A stretch of DNA of 33,983 bases from the IMG/VR virus record IMGVR_UViG_3300008451_000009, positions 1 to 33,983 of that record; one strand, 5' to 3'. Position 1 is the stretch's first letter. The number at the start of each line of letters is the position of its first letter. The notes below the pieces were generated by a model. The model ran no database searches. It saw nothing but the letters and a program-made list of their open reading frames with translations, and had not been told where the DNA came from. The DNA comes from a virus. Of this stretch, positions 16,278 to 22,232 are shown piece after piece. The translations under genes and the position numbers were made by a program.

Positions 16278-16599
16278 CCTTAATCGGCACGTTTACGCTC
16301 TCAGGCCATACACCTAAGTGAATTAAATGCTTCACCGTTTTGACGTGAGCCGCGTCCCAAAGGTCAATCCGTTCCTGCTTTGTTAGGTCTGTTCCTTGGT
16401 CAATCCGTGCGTGGCATGGGTAACAAAGGGCGGCTGTGTACTCATCGCTAGACTTCTTGGCCTTGCATTTACCATGTTTTGACTGATTCGAGTGAGCCGC
16501 CTGGATTTGGCTACCTGAACCGCATATCTGACAATCTAGGCTTGCCACGTTTTGCAAGTGCTTTTTGCTGCGGAAATATGTTGTTTTGGCGTAATTCAT
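16273..16599 (-). CDS. YbcO-like (DUF1364-type) HNH nuclease of the nin region
   Basis: Protein of 108 residues. It has C23-x2-C26 (LDCQICGSG), H36 (IQAAHSNQSKHGKCKAK), then C59-x2-C62-H63 and D67 (ALCYPCHARIDQG), the pattern of the YbcO/DUF1364 metal-dependent nucleases encoded in lambdoid nin regions next to ninB. It probably acts in processing of recombination or replication intermediates. The ATG overlaps the stop of ninB by 4 nt. The last codons overlap the late -10 box. Family assignment rests on motif spacing and location. Confidence 0.85.
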   Translation of the reverse strand: MNYAKTTYFRSKKHLQNVASLDCQICGSGSQIQAAHSNQSKHGKCKAKKSSDEYTAALCYPCHARIDQGTDLTKQERIDLWDAAHVKTVKHLIHLGVWPESVNVPIKV

Positions 16600-17009
16600 G
16601 CCGAAAACCTCACGCCCTTCTCAGCCGCCCAAGCCTGTATAAACTCGATTAACTCAGCACATTCGGCCACGGTTAGCTTACTGGTTCGCCGGAAAACGAT
16701 GTCAAAGCCGTGTCCGTCAATGGCGGGGAGTAATTCCACCTGCTCGCCGATAGCCCTGCACCATGCAGCCGTTAAAAGCCGTTTCCAAGTTTCTACATCT
16801 CGCTTTTCCCCTGCCCATTCGACTTGTTTGCTAATGTCGGTCAATAGGGCGTGAAGTAAGGCGTTTTCCGCTAGGCTTCGAGTGGCTGGCTTTAACTCTA
16901 AAACCATCTTATGCCCTGCCATCAATGCGGCTTTTAACTGAGGCCACAGTGTTTTATTCATGGCGTTATGCGCTTGGACGGGTTCAAAGCATTGAATGGA
17001 TAGTTTCAT
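16596..17009 (-). CDS. ninB: NinB recombination mediator
   Basis: Protein of 137 residues with the NinB (lambda Orf) signature: KPATRSLAENALLHALLTDI then KQVEWAGEKRDVETWKRLLT, and LPAIDGHGFDIVFRRTSKLT. NinB binds single-stranded DNA and helps load recombinases in phage recombination. The length is close to that of the lambda protein (146). It overlaps the upstream nuclease gene and the downstream YbcO-like gene by 4 nt each, and cooperates logically with the Erf annealing protein and YqaJ nuclease encoded on the right arm. Confidence 0.92.
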   Translation of the reverse strand: MKLSIQCFEPVQAHNAMNKTLWPQLKAALMAGHKMVLELKPATRSLAENALLHALLTDISKQVEWAGEKRDVETWKRLLTAAWCRAIGEQVELLPAIDGHGFDIVFRRTSKLTVAECAELIEFIQAWAAEKGVRFSA

Positions 17010-17287
17010 AGCCCCAACGCCTTTAAAGCGGCCTCAGGCCCATCTACAACGCATACCTGCCCCTGCCATGCCTCATGCCATTTAACTTGGTCAGGCGTTA
17101 GCTTTTGAGCTGATTTGGGCTTGTCTCCGTCTTTCACTTCAAGGAGATAGTTAACCCCAGCTAGGCCGCAAAGCAAATCCGGCACTCCTTGACCAACTGG
17201 GGCTAGGGACGCAACCGATACACCTGCTTTGCGAAGGGCGGTCACCACGGATTTTTGGTTAGCGTCGATTTTGGCGGCTAGTCTCAT
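17006..17287 (-). CDS. VRR-NUC type nuclease
   Basis: Small PD-(D/E)xK nuclease of 93 residues counted from the ATG at 17287. A GTG at 17299 would add four residues and overlap the upstream ORF. The catalytic set is D37 (GQGVPDLLCG) and E50-V-K52 (NYLLEVKDG), then SAQKLTPDQVKWHEAWQG, which is the VRR-NUC C-terminal helix. Stand-alone VRR-NUC proteins are common in phages and cut branched or junction DNA. It begins 1 nt after the stop of a 56-residue ORF and overlaps ninB by 4 nt. Confidence 0.88.
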   Translation of the reverse strand: MRLAAKIDANQKSVVTALRKAGVSVASLAPVGQGVPDLLCGLAGVNYLLEVKDGDKPKSAQKLTPDQVKWHEAWQGQVCVVDGPEAALKALGL

Positions 17288-17288
17288 T

Positions 17289-17459
17289 TTATTTGCCACT
17301 CTCTTGCTGTTTTTTCAATAATTCGAGCTGCTCTGCAACCGCCTTGCCCAATCCCTTCCAATACGGGTTTTTCTCGTATTCCATCACCATGTGGCGGCAG
17401 TGGTCTATCCATCCTGCATTCATGGCTAGGTTGGCGTAGTGTTTTGCTAGGGTGTCCAT
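17289..17459 (-). CDS. 56-residue acidic/basic helical protein
   Basis: Small ORF chosen over a longer reading in another frame (17284-17589), which overlaps the helicase gene by over 100 nt and has non-protein-like composition. This one starts MDTLAKHYANLAMNAGWIDH and ends with a Lys/Glu/Leu helix (AEQLELLKKQQESGK). It fits between the helicase stop (17477) and the nuclease ATG (17287) with 1-nt spacing. Helical content with HCRHMVMEYEKNP suggests a small interaction protein. No family recognised. The upstream Shine-Dalgarno is weak. Confidence 0.62.
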   Translation of the reverse strand: MDTLAKHYANLAMNAGWIDHCRHMVMEYEKNPYWKGLGKAVAEQLELLKKQQESGK

Positions 17460-17476
17460 TGTTCATTCTTACTTTC

Positions 17477-18454
17477 TCATGTGCGGCGGTGAGGCCAAAC
17501 ACAATAAAACTCTTGCAGTGGATAGCCTTTTTCGGGCATATATTGCTGAGATTCAATGTTGTACCAAAGGCGAAAAGACTGCTCACCATCTACATTTCCA
17601 TCGTAATGACGTTGTTTTCTGCATAAAAGCATTGCGTCAGGCTCATCTTGCATTTTCGATGTAAAACCCTTGGCTTTAATGTCATCCTCTTTGATTTTGT
17701 TACGCCAAACGATAAAAACGTTATCCACAATGTCGGTAATTGACCCTGCGCCCTTAATGTCTGATTTATCAGGCAAATCCGTCTCTTTTGATGGCTTTCT
17801 GACATGGTGGACTAAGTGAACATGGCACTGGGTATCCTGCGCCGCAGCAAACAAATCAGCGACAAAATCCTTTTCAGCGCTGTAATCATCAGTCCCACGA
17901 ATGCACTTTTGCAGATTGTCAATGAAAATATGCTGCATTTTTAACTCTTTGGCGCAATAGCGAACCATTCCCAAAATAGTCTTTTCGCTGACATTCCCAA
18001 ATTTATTAAAAAAATACAAACCCTTTGCCCATTCAAGCATTTCGTCTGCAACTTTGTCAAACTCTAATGCAGCCTCATCGCCTTCCAAATCCCTAGAATT
18101 AGGGTTCATGTGGCCGTACATCCGAAGCATCCGCTTGAGGGTGTCTTGAGGCTTCATTTCAAGACTTGCCACGCAAACCCTCTGAGATTGACCAAGCAAA
18201 GATAAAAAAACCTGCGTTGTTATCAATGATTTGCCGTGACCGTTCTGACCTGCCCACAGAGTAACTTCGCCTGGACGGAAGTCAAAATTGTCCATTGTTT
18301 TTTCCCAAGGTAGGAAAACTCGATTACTCCCAGGCTTTCGGCGGTAAGACTTTTTCAAATCCTCATCAAAATCGGAAGCCTTACGAACTAGCGTCTTATG
18401 CTCAGTCTCAGCCAAATACGCCTCAAAATCAATTTCGTCAGGTACAAAATTCAT
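17477..18454 (-). CDS. SF4 replicative helicase (DnaB C-terminal type)
   Basis: ATP-driven replication helicase of 325 residues that lacks the DnaB N-terminal or primase domain. Residues 69-76 are Walker A (GQNGHGKS), followed by ASLEMKPQDTLKRML (the DnaB-type SLEM segment), Walker B at 177-180 (FIDN in HIFIDNLQKC) and the sensor HLVHHVRKPSKE. DIKGAGSITDIVDNVFIVWR is the usual loop region near the subunit interface. Ring formation is expected from the family. It starts after GAGGTG and overlaps the 112-residue gene by 4 nt. It follows the O-like initiator gene, so the pair resembles a lambda O plus helicase replication module. Confidence 0.92.
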   Translation of the reverse strand: MNFVPDEIDFEAYLAETEHKTLVRKASDFDEDLKKSYRRKPGSNRVFLPWEKTMDNFDFRPGEVTLWAGQNGHGKSLITTQVFLSLLGQSQRVCVASLEMKPQDTLKRMLRMYGHMNPNSRDLEGDEAALEFDKVADEMLEWAKGLYFFNKFGNVSEKTILGMVRYCAKELKMQHIFIDNLQKCIRGTDDYSAEKDFVADLFAAAQDTQCHVHLVHHVRKPSKETDLPDKSDIKGAGSITDIVDNVFIVWRNKIKEDDIKAKGFTSKMQDEPDAMLLCRKQRHYDGNVDGEQSFRLWYNIESQQYMPEKGYPLQEFYCVWPHRRT

Positions 18455-18789
18455 TGCGCCACCTCGCTATGCCAAACTTCTGCCCATCCTGTCGGGTTTC
18501 TGCTTGTTTCGCCTTTGGGCGTATGGCAAGCTGCCACCGTCTTACATCCCGCCGCCTTGCAAGTGTTAAAAAGGGCTTTTGCGCGTATTTCTGATTCACT
18601 TGATATCGACACCTTCAAACCTACCAAAAACCGTAAATCAAGCATTTTGATGCTGTCACCATGTACGCAAACCGTTGCAGCGTCTCCAGTTTCATACCAA
18701 TCGGTATCGCATAGCCAGTCGTTCAAAAAAACAATCTTGGGCGTTGCGCCGTGCTTTCTCATGTTGACAATGTGTTCTTGGCCTTGCAT
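18451..18789 (-). CDS. unknown protein between initiator and helicase
   Basis: Protein of 112 residues. The ATG at 18789 is chosen because GGAGG lies 6 nt upstream; a GTG one codon earlier is possible. The sequence is alpha/beta with strands KIVFLNDWLC, VCVHGDSI and FLVGLKVSIS and helices SEIRAKALFNTCKAAG and WAEVWHSEV, plus several Cys and His (CKAAGCKTVAACHTP) that could bind a metal. It overlaps neighbours on both sides and lies where helicase loaders are usually encoded, but shows no AAA+ P-loop. I do not recognise it. Confidence 0.72.
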   Translation of the reverse strand: MQGQEHIVNMRKHGATPKIVFLNDWLCDTDWYETGDAATVCVHGDSIKMLDLRFLVGLKVSISSESEIRAKALFNTCKAAGCKTVAACHTPKGETSRNPTGWAEVWHSEVAQ

Positions 18790-19406
18790 CACACACCTCC
18801 CAAAAATGATTTTTCTGTAATTTGCTGGTCATCGTTCCAACGCTCTTGATTTAACCAAGTTGCGGGATTTGGAATAAATTGACCATCGTTCTTTTGCCAT
18901 TGTTCGCCCTGCGCTTGTTTTTCAATGGCTTCCAACATTGTTGCCAATAGACTGTTATCAGGTTTAAATTTAACAAAAGCTTTCAATGCTGCTGGCCTTC
19001 CTACCTTCTTTGGATAGCTTTGATAAAACCTGTCAAACAAGGAATCGTAAGATTCCGATTGCTTTGTCTCTTCTCTACTCTTCTCTGTCTCTGGTGTATC
19101 ATCTTGATATCGCATTGATATCGCATTGATATCATCTTGTAACAGCCAGTGTGATAGCTTGTTTAAGCACTCATTTACCTGCTTTTCCGACATACGCATA
19201 CGCCACGATAACGTCTTGATATCAGGCAGTTTTCCATCTTTATCATTATCCTCGCTTGCCAAAAGCCACAGCGTTACAAGAACCTTGCTAGACAATGGGT
19301 CTAGTTCATGCCATTGCATATCGTCAAGCAAATCACGATACAGCTTTACCCAAGGTGGGCGGCGGTTTTTGAAATGCTGGAATTTTTCCCAGTTTTTAAT
19401 TTTCAC
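18789..19406 (-). CDS. O-like replication initiator / DnaD-type replication protein
   Basis: Protein of 205 residues counted from the GTG at 19406, which has GGAG 6 nt upstream. A longer reading to 19511 would translate through a terminator hairpin. The N-terminal part (KIKNWEKFQHFKNRRPPWVK, LYRDLLDDMQWHEL) and a winged-helix segment (LWLLASEDNDKDGKLPDIKT, LSWRMRMSEKQVNECLNK) match phage replication proteins. The C-terminal FDRFYQSYPKKVGRPAALKA and IPNPATWLNQERW are the usual primosome-type domain. A linker near residue 102 encodes the 11-bp repeats of the candidate origin. It probably melts the origin and recruits the helicase downstream. Confidence 0.87.
   Translation of the reverse strand: MKIKNWEKFQHFKNRRPPWVKLYRDLLDDMQWHELDPLSSKVLVTLWLLASEDNDKDGKLPDIKTLSWRMRMSEKQVNECLNKLSHWLLQDDINAISMRYQDDTPETEKSREETKQSESYDSLFDRFYQSYPKKVGRPAALKAFVKFKPDNSLLATMLEAIEKQAQGEQWQKNDGQFIPNPATWLNQERWNDDQQITEKSFLGGV
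19098..19136. repeat. 11-bp tandem repeats inside the initiator gene (candidate replication origin)
   Basis: Direct repeats TTGATATCGCA (19104-19114), TTGATATCGCA (19115-19125) and TTGATATCATC (19126-19136), with a partial GTATCATC before them. Eleven is not a multiple of three, so the repeat exists in the DNA and not in the protein (DDINAISMRYQDD), which argues for selection on DNA. Further TTGATATC copies lie at 19216 and 18600. A polypyrimidine tract lies at about 19060-19096. Lambda-type origins are iterons within the initiator gene. The unit includes the palindrome GATATC. Confidence 0.65.
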
Positions 19407-19416
19407 AATAAGCTCC

Positions 19417-19465
19417 AAAAGAAAACCCCTGAGAGCTGGTGGGTCAAGCACCAAACTTTCAGGGG
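19417..19465 (-). terminator. terminator/attenuator between regulator and replication genes
   Basis: Minus-strand hairpin with perfect outer stem CCCCTGA / TCAGGGG (19465-19459 with 19432-19426), an inner TGGTG / CACCA stem, and the tail TTTTCTTTT. It stands between the Cro-like gene (ends 19531) and the initiator start (19406), the place of tR1 in lambda, so expression of replication and late genes would depend on read-through. Confidence 0.75.
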
Positions 19466-19530
19466 TCAGCCATGAAGGCTTAGATGTATCTGCGTCTTGA
19501 CCACGCAACATCTAAACCCTCTAAAACGGA

Positions 19531-19713
19531 TTATACCACTGCTTTTTTAGCCTCCGCGATGGCCTTCTTAAACTTGAGCTGCATGACTTTTTCCCAGGAC
19601 TTAGGAACGCCACGCGCTCGCCAATTGCTGACAACATTCTGTTTTACGTCTAGCAGGTAAGCCAATCGGCCTGTGCCGCCCACGGATTTGATGCAAATTT
19701 CTAAAGTGTTCAT
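19531..19713 (-). CDS. Cro/YdaS-like transcription regulator, leaderless mRNA
   Basis: DNA-binding protein of 60 residues. Residues about 12-40 (GGTGRLAYLLDVKQNVVSNW, RARGVPKSW) form a helix-turn-helix of the YdaS/Cro type, followed by a basic helix (EKVMQLKFKKAIAEAKKAVV). It is the first leftward gene from the divergent control region. TATAAT (19725-19720) lies six nt before the ATG, so transcription is predicted to start on the A of the ATG and no Shine-Dalgarno is present. CACAATTGTG just upstream is a likely self-operator. It is the only repressor-like protein found, so it may act as the main switch protein. Confidence 0.85.
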   Translation of the reverse strand: MNTLEICIKSVGGTGRLAYLLDVKQNVVSNWRARGVPKSWEKVMQLKFKKAIAEAKKAVV

Positions 19714-19719
19714 TTCGCC

Positions 19720-19725
19720 ATTATA
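19720..19725 (-). promoter_or_regulatory. -10 box of the leftward early promoter
   Basis: Perfect TATAAT on the minus strand. Spacing to the ATG (GGCGAA between) puts +1 at the A of the start codon. The -35 box is weak (CACAAA at 17-nt spacing), and the palindrome CACAATTGTG lies in the spacer. Confidence 0.7.
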
Positions 19726-19727
19726 GA

Positions 19728-19737
19728 CACAATTGTG
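19728..19737. promoter_or_regulatory. operator palindrome CACAATTGTG
   Basis: Perfect 10-bp palindrome located in the spacer of the leftward early promoter. A degenerate half-match TGTAATTGTA lies at 19747-19756. Related CACA..TGTG palindromes overlap both rightward promoters, so this is probably the binding site of the Cro/YdaS-like regulator. Confidence 0.6.
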
Positions 19738-19814
19738 ATTGCTTTGTGTAATTGTAAAAAACTATCACGAAGCCCGACTTGATAGATTTATATTTTTAGG
19801 TAAGGTGATATATC

Positions 19815-19834
19815 TACACAAAAGTGTATAGAAT
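19815..19834 (+). promoter_or_regulatory. rightward early promoter 1 with operator TACACAAAAGTGTA
   Basis: Operator-like palindrome TACAC-AAAA-GTGTA (19815-19828) runs into TATAGAAT (19827-19834), a probable -10 box, with no good -35 box. Immediately after it lies the hairpin leader of the first rightward gene. The same arrangement recurs at 22005-22060. Confidence 0.55.
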
Positions 19835-19844
19835 TCATGCCATG

Positions 19845-19874
19845 CCCCGAACGTCTTGGGGTCTTTTAAGAAAG
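19845..19874 (+). promoter_or_regulatory. leader hairpin 1 (CCCCGA-loop-TTGGGG then TCTTTT)
   Basis: Stem CCCCGA/TTGGGG with a 5-nt loop, followed by TCTTTTAAGAAAG, which holds a U-rich run and a possible AAGAAAG ribosome site. The 17-nt box GGGGTCTTTTAAGAAAG (19858-19874) recurs exactly at 22044-22060. It is terminator-like and sits within the first 40 nt of the transcript. Confidence 0.55.
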
Positions 19875-19879
19875 TAAAT

Positions 19880-20050
19880 ATGCTACAAGCAGCCATCAAC
19901 GAAATCCGCAACATTGACACTATTGATTGCGATGACATCCAAGCCCTTCTCAACGTGATCGCATCCAAGATGGCAGAGGCAGGTTTTTGCGACCTTGACC
20001 TTAACGCCATCGATGAAATTAACGGGCTTATCACTGGGGAACAAAAATGA
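19880..20050 (+). CDS. 56-residue first rightward early protein
   Basis: Small acidic protein of 56 residues from the ATG at 19880; a TTG at 19856 would translate the leader hairpin and is unlikely. It begins MLQAAINEIRNIDTIDCDDI and continues with helices (QALLNVIASKMAEAGFCDLD), with an acidic end (LNAIDEINGLITGEQK). It is the first gene of the rightward early operon and overlaps the next by 4 nt. The position is that of lambda N-type or anti-repressor-type genes, but it is acidic rather than Arg-rich, so it does not look like an N-type RNA binder. Function unknown. Confidence 0.7.
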   Translation: MLQAAINEIRNIDTIDCDDIQALLNVIASKMAEAGFCDLDLNAIDEINGLITGEQK

Positions 20051-20217
20051 CTGACCAAGAAATTAAAGAAATGACTGAAGAACAATTCAGCGGCCAAACG
20101 TGGAATACCGAATACGAAGCCCTTCAAGCAGGAATTGAATTTTACGGATTGATTGAGTTAGAAGTGGGCCTTAACTCAGCGTCCGAGTTTTATGTTTACC
20201 CAAAGGATGAGAAATGA
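20047..20217 (+). CDS. 56-residue acidic early protein
   Basis: Small acidic protein of 56 residues. It begins MTDQEIKEMTEEQFSGQTWN and continues TEYEALQAGIEFYGLIELEV, then SASEFYVYPKDEK. It overlaps the preceding ORF (ATGA) and the Erf gene (ATGA), so it is translationally coupled on both sides and very likely real. High Glu content and amphipathic strands suggest a small protein-binding or DNA-mimic protein. Nothing more can be assigned. Confidence 0.7.
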   Translation: MTDQEIKEMTEEQFSGQTWNTEYEALQAGIEFYGLIELEVGLNSASEFYVYPKDEK

Positions 20218-20750
20218 AAAATATCGCAACCGCCTTGGTTAAGGCACAAAAGGCTTTTGGACCAGCCCTTAAATCGTCCACCAACCCGCATTTTAAAAGT
20301 CGGTACGCTGACCTTGCTGCGTGTGTCGAGGCTGTGATTGAAGGCTTAAACGGCGCAGGGATAGCCTTAATTCAGCGAACCAGCGAAGATTTGACAGGCG
20401 TGACGGTGGAAACCGTGTTTATTCATGAATCAGGCGAGATGCTGGAATGTGGCAAGCTGCACGTCCCTGCGTCTAAACAAGACCCACAGGGATACGGTTC
20501 TGCCTTGACCTACGCCCGTCGATATAGCCTTATGGCGGCGTGTGGCATTGCGCCGGAAGATGACGATGGCCAGGCAGCTAGTCAGCCGCGCAAAGTAGAG
20601 GCTAAAAAGCAAACTTTGGACGCTGAACGGCTAAAAACCGCCATTGCTCGCATCAAAGACGGTACATACACCACTCAAAAGTTGCGTGATGCGTTTGCTT
20701 TGACAGCCGAACAAGACGCTCAAGTGGTGGAGGCGCTATCCAATGCTTAA
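20214..20750 (+). CDS. erf: Erf-family single-strand annealing protein
   Basis: Recombinase of 178 residues. The segment NIATALVKAQKAFGPALKSS then NPHFKSRYADLAACVEAVIE is the Erf N-terminal core; GYGSALTYARRYSLMAACGI is the most conserved Erf block (G-x-A-x-TYA-R-RY). The C-terminal third is a charged tail (KVEAKKQTLDAERLKTAIAR). Erf anneals complementary strands during phage circularisation and recombination, and works with the exonuclease encoded next (8-nt overlap). The size is near that of P22 Erf (204) and it is complete. Confidence 0.94.
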   Translation: MKNIATALVKAQKAFGPALKSSTNPHFKSRYADLAACVEAVIEGLNGAGIALIQRTSEDLTGVTVETVFIHESGEMLECGKLHVPASKQDPQGYGSALTYARRYSLMAACGIAPEDDDGQAASQPRKVEAKKQTLDAERLKTAIARIKDGTYTTQKLRDAFALTAEQDAQVVEALSNA

Positions 20751-21378
20751 GCCGCTAATTTTTAGGGCTTCAAGCCTTGCCGAAATTATGACGGAGCCAA
20801 AGACCAAAGGGGAAACCCTTTCGGTCGGGGCAAAGACCGCTGTTATCAAGATGGCGCGGGAATTCGTTTATGGCTACGACAGCAAGGTATCAAGCAAGTA
20901 CATGACCAAGGGAATTGAGTGCGAGGATAGGTCAATCGACCTTTTGAATTCGGTTCTGTTTACCGATTACAAGAAAAACGCCGAACGCCGCAAAAATGAC
21001 TGGATTACAGGCGAAGCTGACCTAGTTTGCGATGACTGTATCCGTGACATTAAAACCAGTTGGAGCCTTGAAACCTTCCCCGTCTTGGCTGAATTAGGCG
21101 AGGATAAAACCTACTACTGGCAGCTTCAAGCGTATATGTGGCTATGGGACAAGCCAAAGGCCGAAATCTGCTATTGCCTAGTTGACACGCCTGAACACCT
21201 AATTGGGTACGAAAACCCCGATATTCACCGTGTAGAGCATATTGCGCCTGAGTTGCGTGTGACCCGTGTTTACTATGACCGAGAGGAGGGATCCGCAGAG
21301 AAAATCACGGCAAAAGTTGAGGCAGCGAGAGAGTTTTATTATCAAATCATTGAGAAAATTGCAAAGGAACATAAGTAA
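20743..21378 (+). CDS. YqaJ-like (lambda Exo type) recombination exonuclease
   Basis: Protein of 211 residues with the PD-(D/E)xK set of YqaJ nucleases: E59 in MTKGIECEDRSIDLLNS, D93 in GEADLV and D102-I-K104 in IRDIKTSWSL. The motif TYYWQLQAYMWLW (about 125-137) is the Q-x-x-x-Y helix usual in the family. The enzyme resects double-stranded ends 5' to 3' to supply single strands to the annealing protein Erf, whose gene overlaps its start. The stop overlaps the SSB-like gene ATG by 1 nt. Confidence 0.92.
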   Translation: MLKPLIFRASSLAEIMTEPKTKGETLSVGAKTAVIKMAREFVYGYDSKVSSKYMTKGIECEDRSIDLLNSVLFTDYKKNAERRKNDWITGEADLVCDDCIRDIKTSWSLETFPVLAELGEDKTYYWQLQAYMWLWDKPKAEICYCLVDTPEHLIGYENPDIHRVEHIAPELRVTRVYYDREEGSAEKITAKVEAAREFYYQIIEKIAKEHK

Positions 21379-21653
21379 TGGCAACCAAAATTAAAAACCT
21401 AGTAGCTAGTAATGGCACTTACCGCAACGCAGCCGGAGAGGAAAAATCTCGATGGCTGACAGTGGGCAGTATGTTTCAAGACGGAAACAAAATGACCATC
21501 AAGATTGACAGCATTCCGGCGGGTAATTTGTGGAATGGTTGGCTAAGTATTGTTGACCTTCCCGTGCCGGACGAACGGCCACAACCAAGCCGCCAAGCAC
21601 CACGCCGCCAAGACAGCGGTTTTGATGACATGGGCGACCAGCCACCGTTTTAA
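21378..21653 (+). CDS. SSB-like protein
   Basis: Protein of 91 residues. The first part (KIKNLVASNGTYRNAAGEEK, then SRWLTVGSMFQDGNKMTIKI) reads like an OB-fold edge of a phage single-stranded DNA-binding protein. The tail is Pro/Arg/Gln-rich and ends with DDMGDQPPF, the acidic-aromatic tip that bacterial and phage SSBs use to recruit partners. It follows Erf and exonuclease genes, where phages put their SSB. The protein is shorter than normal SSBs (about 110 for OB alone), so it may be a minimal version. Confidence 0.8.
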   Translation: MATKIKNLVASNGTYRNAAGEEKSRWLTVGSMFQDGNKMTIKIDSIPAGNLWNGWLSIVDLPVPDERPQPSRQAPRRQDSGFDDMGDQPPF

Positions 21654-21698
21654 TTTAAGAGGGGGAAAGCGCAGCAAGTACCCCATTTAGGAGCAATC

Positions 21699-21983
21699 AT
21701 GTTTAGAGCAAGAAATACTGACCCTGTGACTAGCTTTATGGCCGCCGATGCCGCCGATAACTTGGCTTTTGTTCATTCGTTGGCTATTGTTGACTGCCTA
21801 GAAAAGCACGGCAAACTAGGCAAAGATGGCATTGCCAACCACACTGGTTTAAGTTCAGTGCAAGTAGCGCGGCGCGTCAAAGAGATTGAAAAGGCTGGAT
21901 TGATTGAGTTGACAGGAGACAAAGTGCGAAGCAATACTGGACGTTTTGAGCAGGAATGGAAAGTTGCGCCTTGGAAAATTTAA
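21699..21983 (+). CDS. winged-helix regulator of the early operon
   Basis: Protein of 94 residues. Residues about 30-75 (AIVDCLEKHGKLGKDGIANH, GLSSVQVARRVKEIEKAGLI) form a winged-helix fold of the MarR or replication-terminator type, followed by a wing (ELTGDKVRSNTGRFEQEWKV). The N-terminal RARNTDPVTSFMAADAA is a motif I recall from phage proteins of this kind. AGGAG lies 6 nt before the ATG (gene starts 46 nt after the SSB gene). It could regulate the second rightward promoter, which begins just downstream. Confidence 0.8.
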   Translation: MFRARNTDPVTSFMAADAADNLAFVHSLAIVDCLEKHGKLGKDGIANHTGLSSVQVARRVKEIEKAGLIELTGDKVRSNTGRFEQEWKVAPWKI

Positions 21984-22004
21984 TTTTGAAATGCTTGTAA
22001 ACTT

Positions 22005-22060
22005 ACACATTTGTGATATAGAATCACACCACGCCCCTACTTCGGGGTCTTTTAAGAAAG
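22005..22060 (+). promoter_or_regulatory. rightward promoter 2 with operator and leader hairpin, near-duplicate of promoter 1
   Basis: Contains operator ACACATTTGTGA (22005-22016), then TATAGAAT (22017-22024) and hairpin CCCC-TACTTC-GGGG (22034-22047), then the identical box GGGGTCTTTTAAGAAAG (22044-22060). The loop and flanks differ from copy 1 (19815-19874) while the operator, -10 box, stem and 3' box are kept, as expected for a functional duplication. Confidence 0.6.
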
Positions 22061-22066
22061 CAAGTT

Positions 22067-22231
22067 ATGACACACAAACAAACACTAGGCGAGTACCTTG
22101 AATCCGTCAATGAGACGCAGATAAAGCGCCGCCAGCGTGACGATCGCACGGACGAAATCGTTGACCAAATTCTCAAAGCCCTGCTTTTCATTGTCTTGGC
22201 GGGATTGGTTGTTAGCACTTTTTGGAGTTGA
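22067..22231 (+). CDS. 54-residue tail-anchored membrane peptide
   Basis: Small ORF with a charged helix at its N-terminus (KQTLGEYLESVNETQIKRRQ, then DDRTDEIVDQI) and a C-terminal membrane segment (LLFIVLAGLVVSTFW, about 38-53). Its AAGAAAG leader sits 7-13 nt upstream of the ATG, it is the first gene after promoter 2, and the next gene starts 2 nt after its stop. Tail-anchored small phage peptides of this form may modulate host membrane proteins. No family recognised. Confidence 0.65.
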   Translation: MTHKQTLGEYLESVNETQIKRRQRDDRTDEIVDQILKALLFIVLAGLVVSTFWS

Positions 22232-22232
22232 T

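Noticed and set aside
17284-17589. 101-residue minus-strand ORF next to the helicase end
   Set aside because: Overlaps the helicase by over 100 nt, has Pro/Cys/Arg composition typical of an off-frame reading, and a 56-residue ORF with better neighbours fits the same gap.
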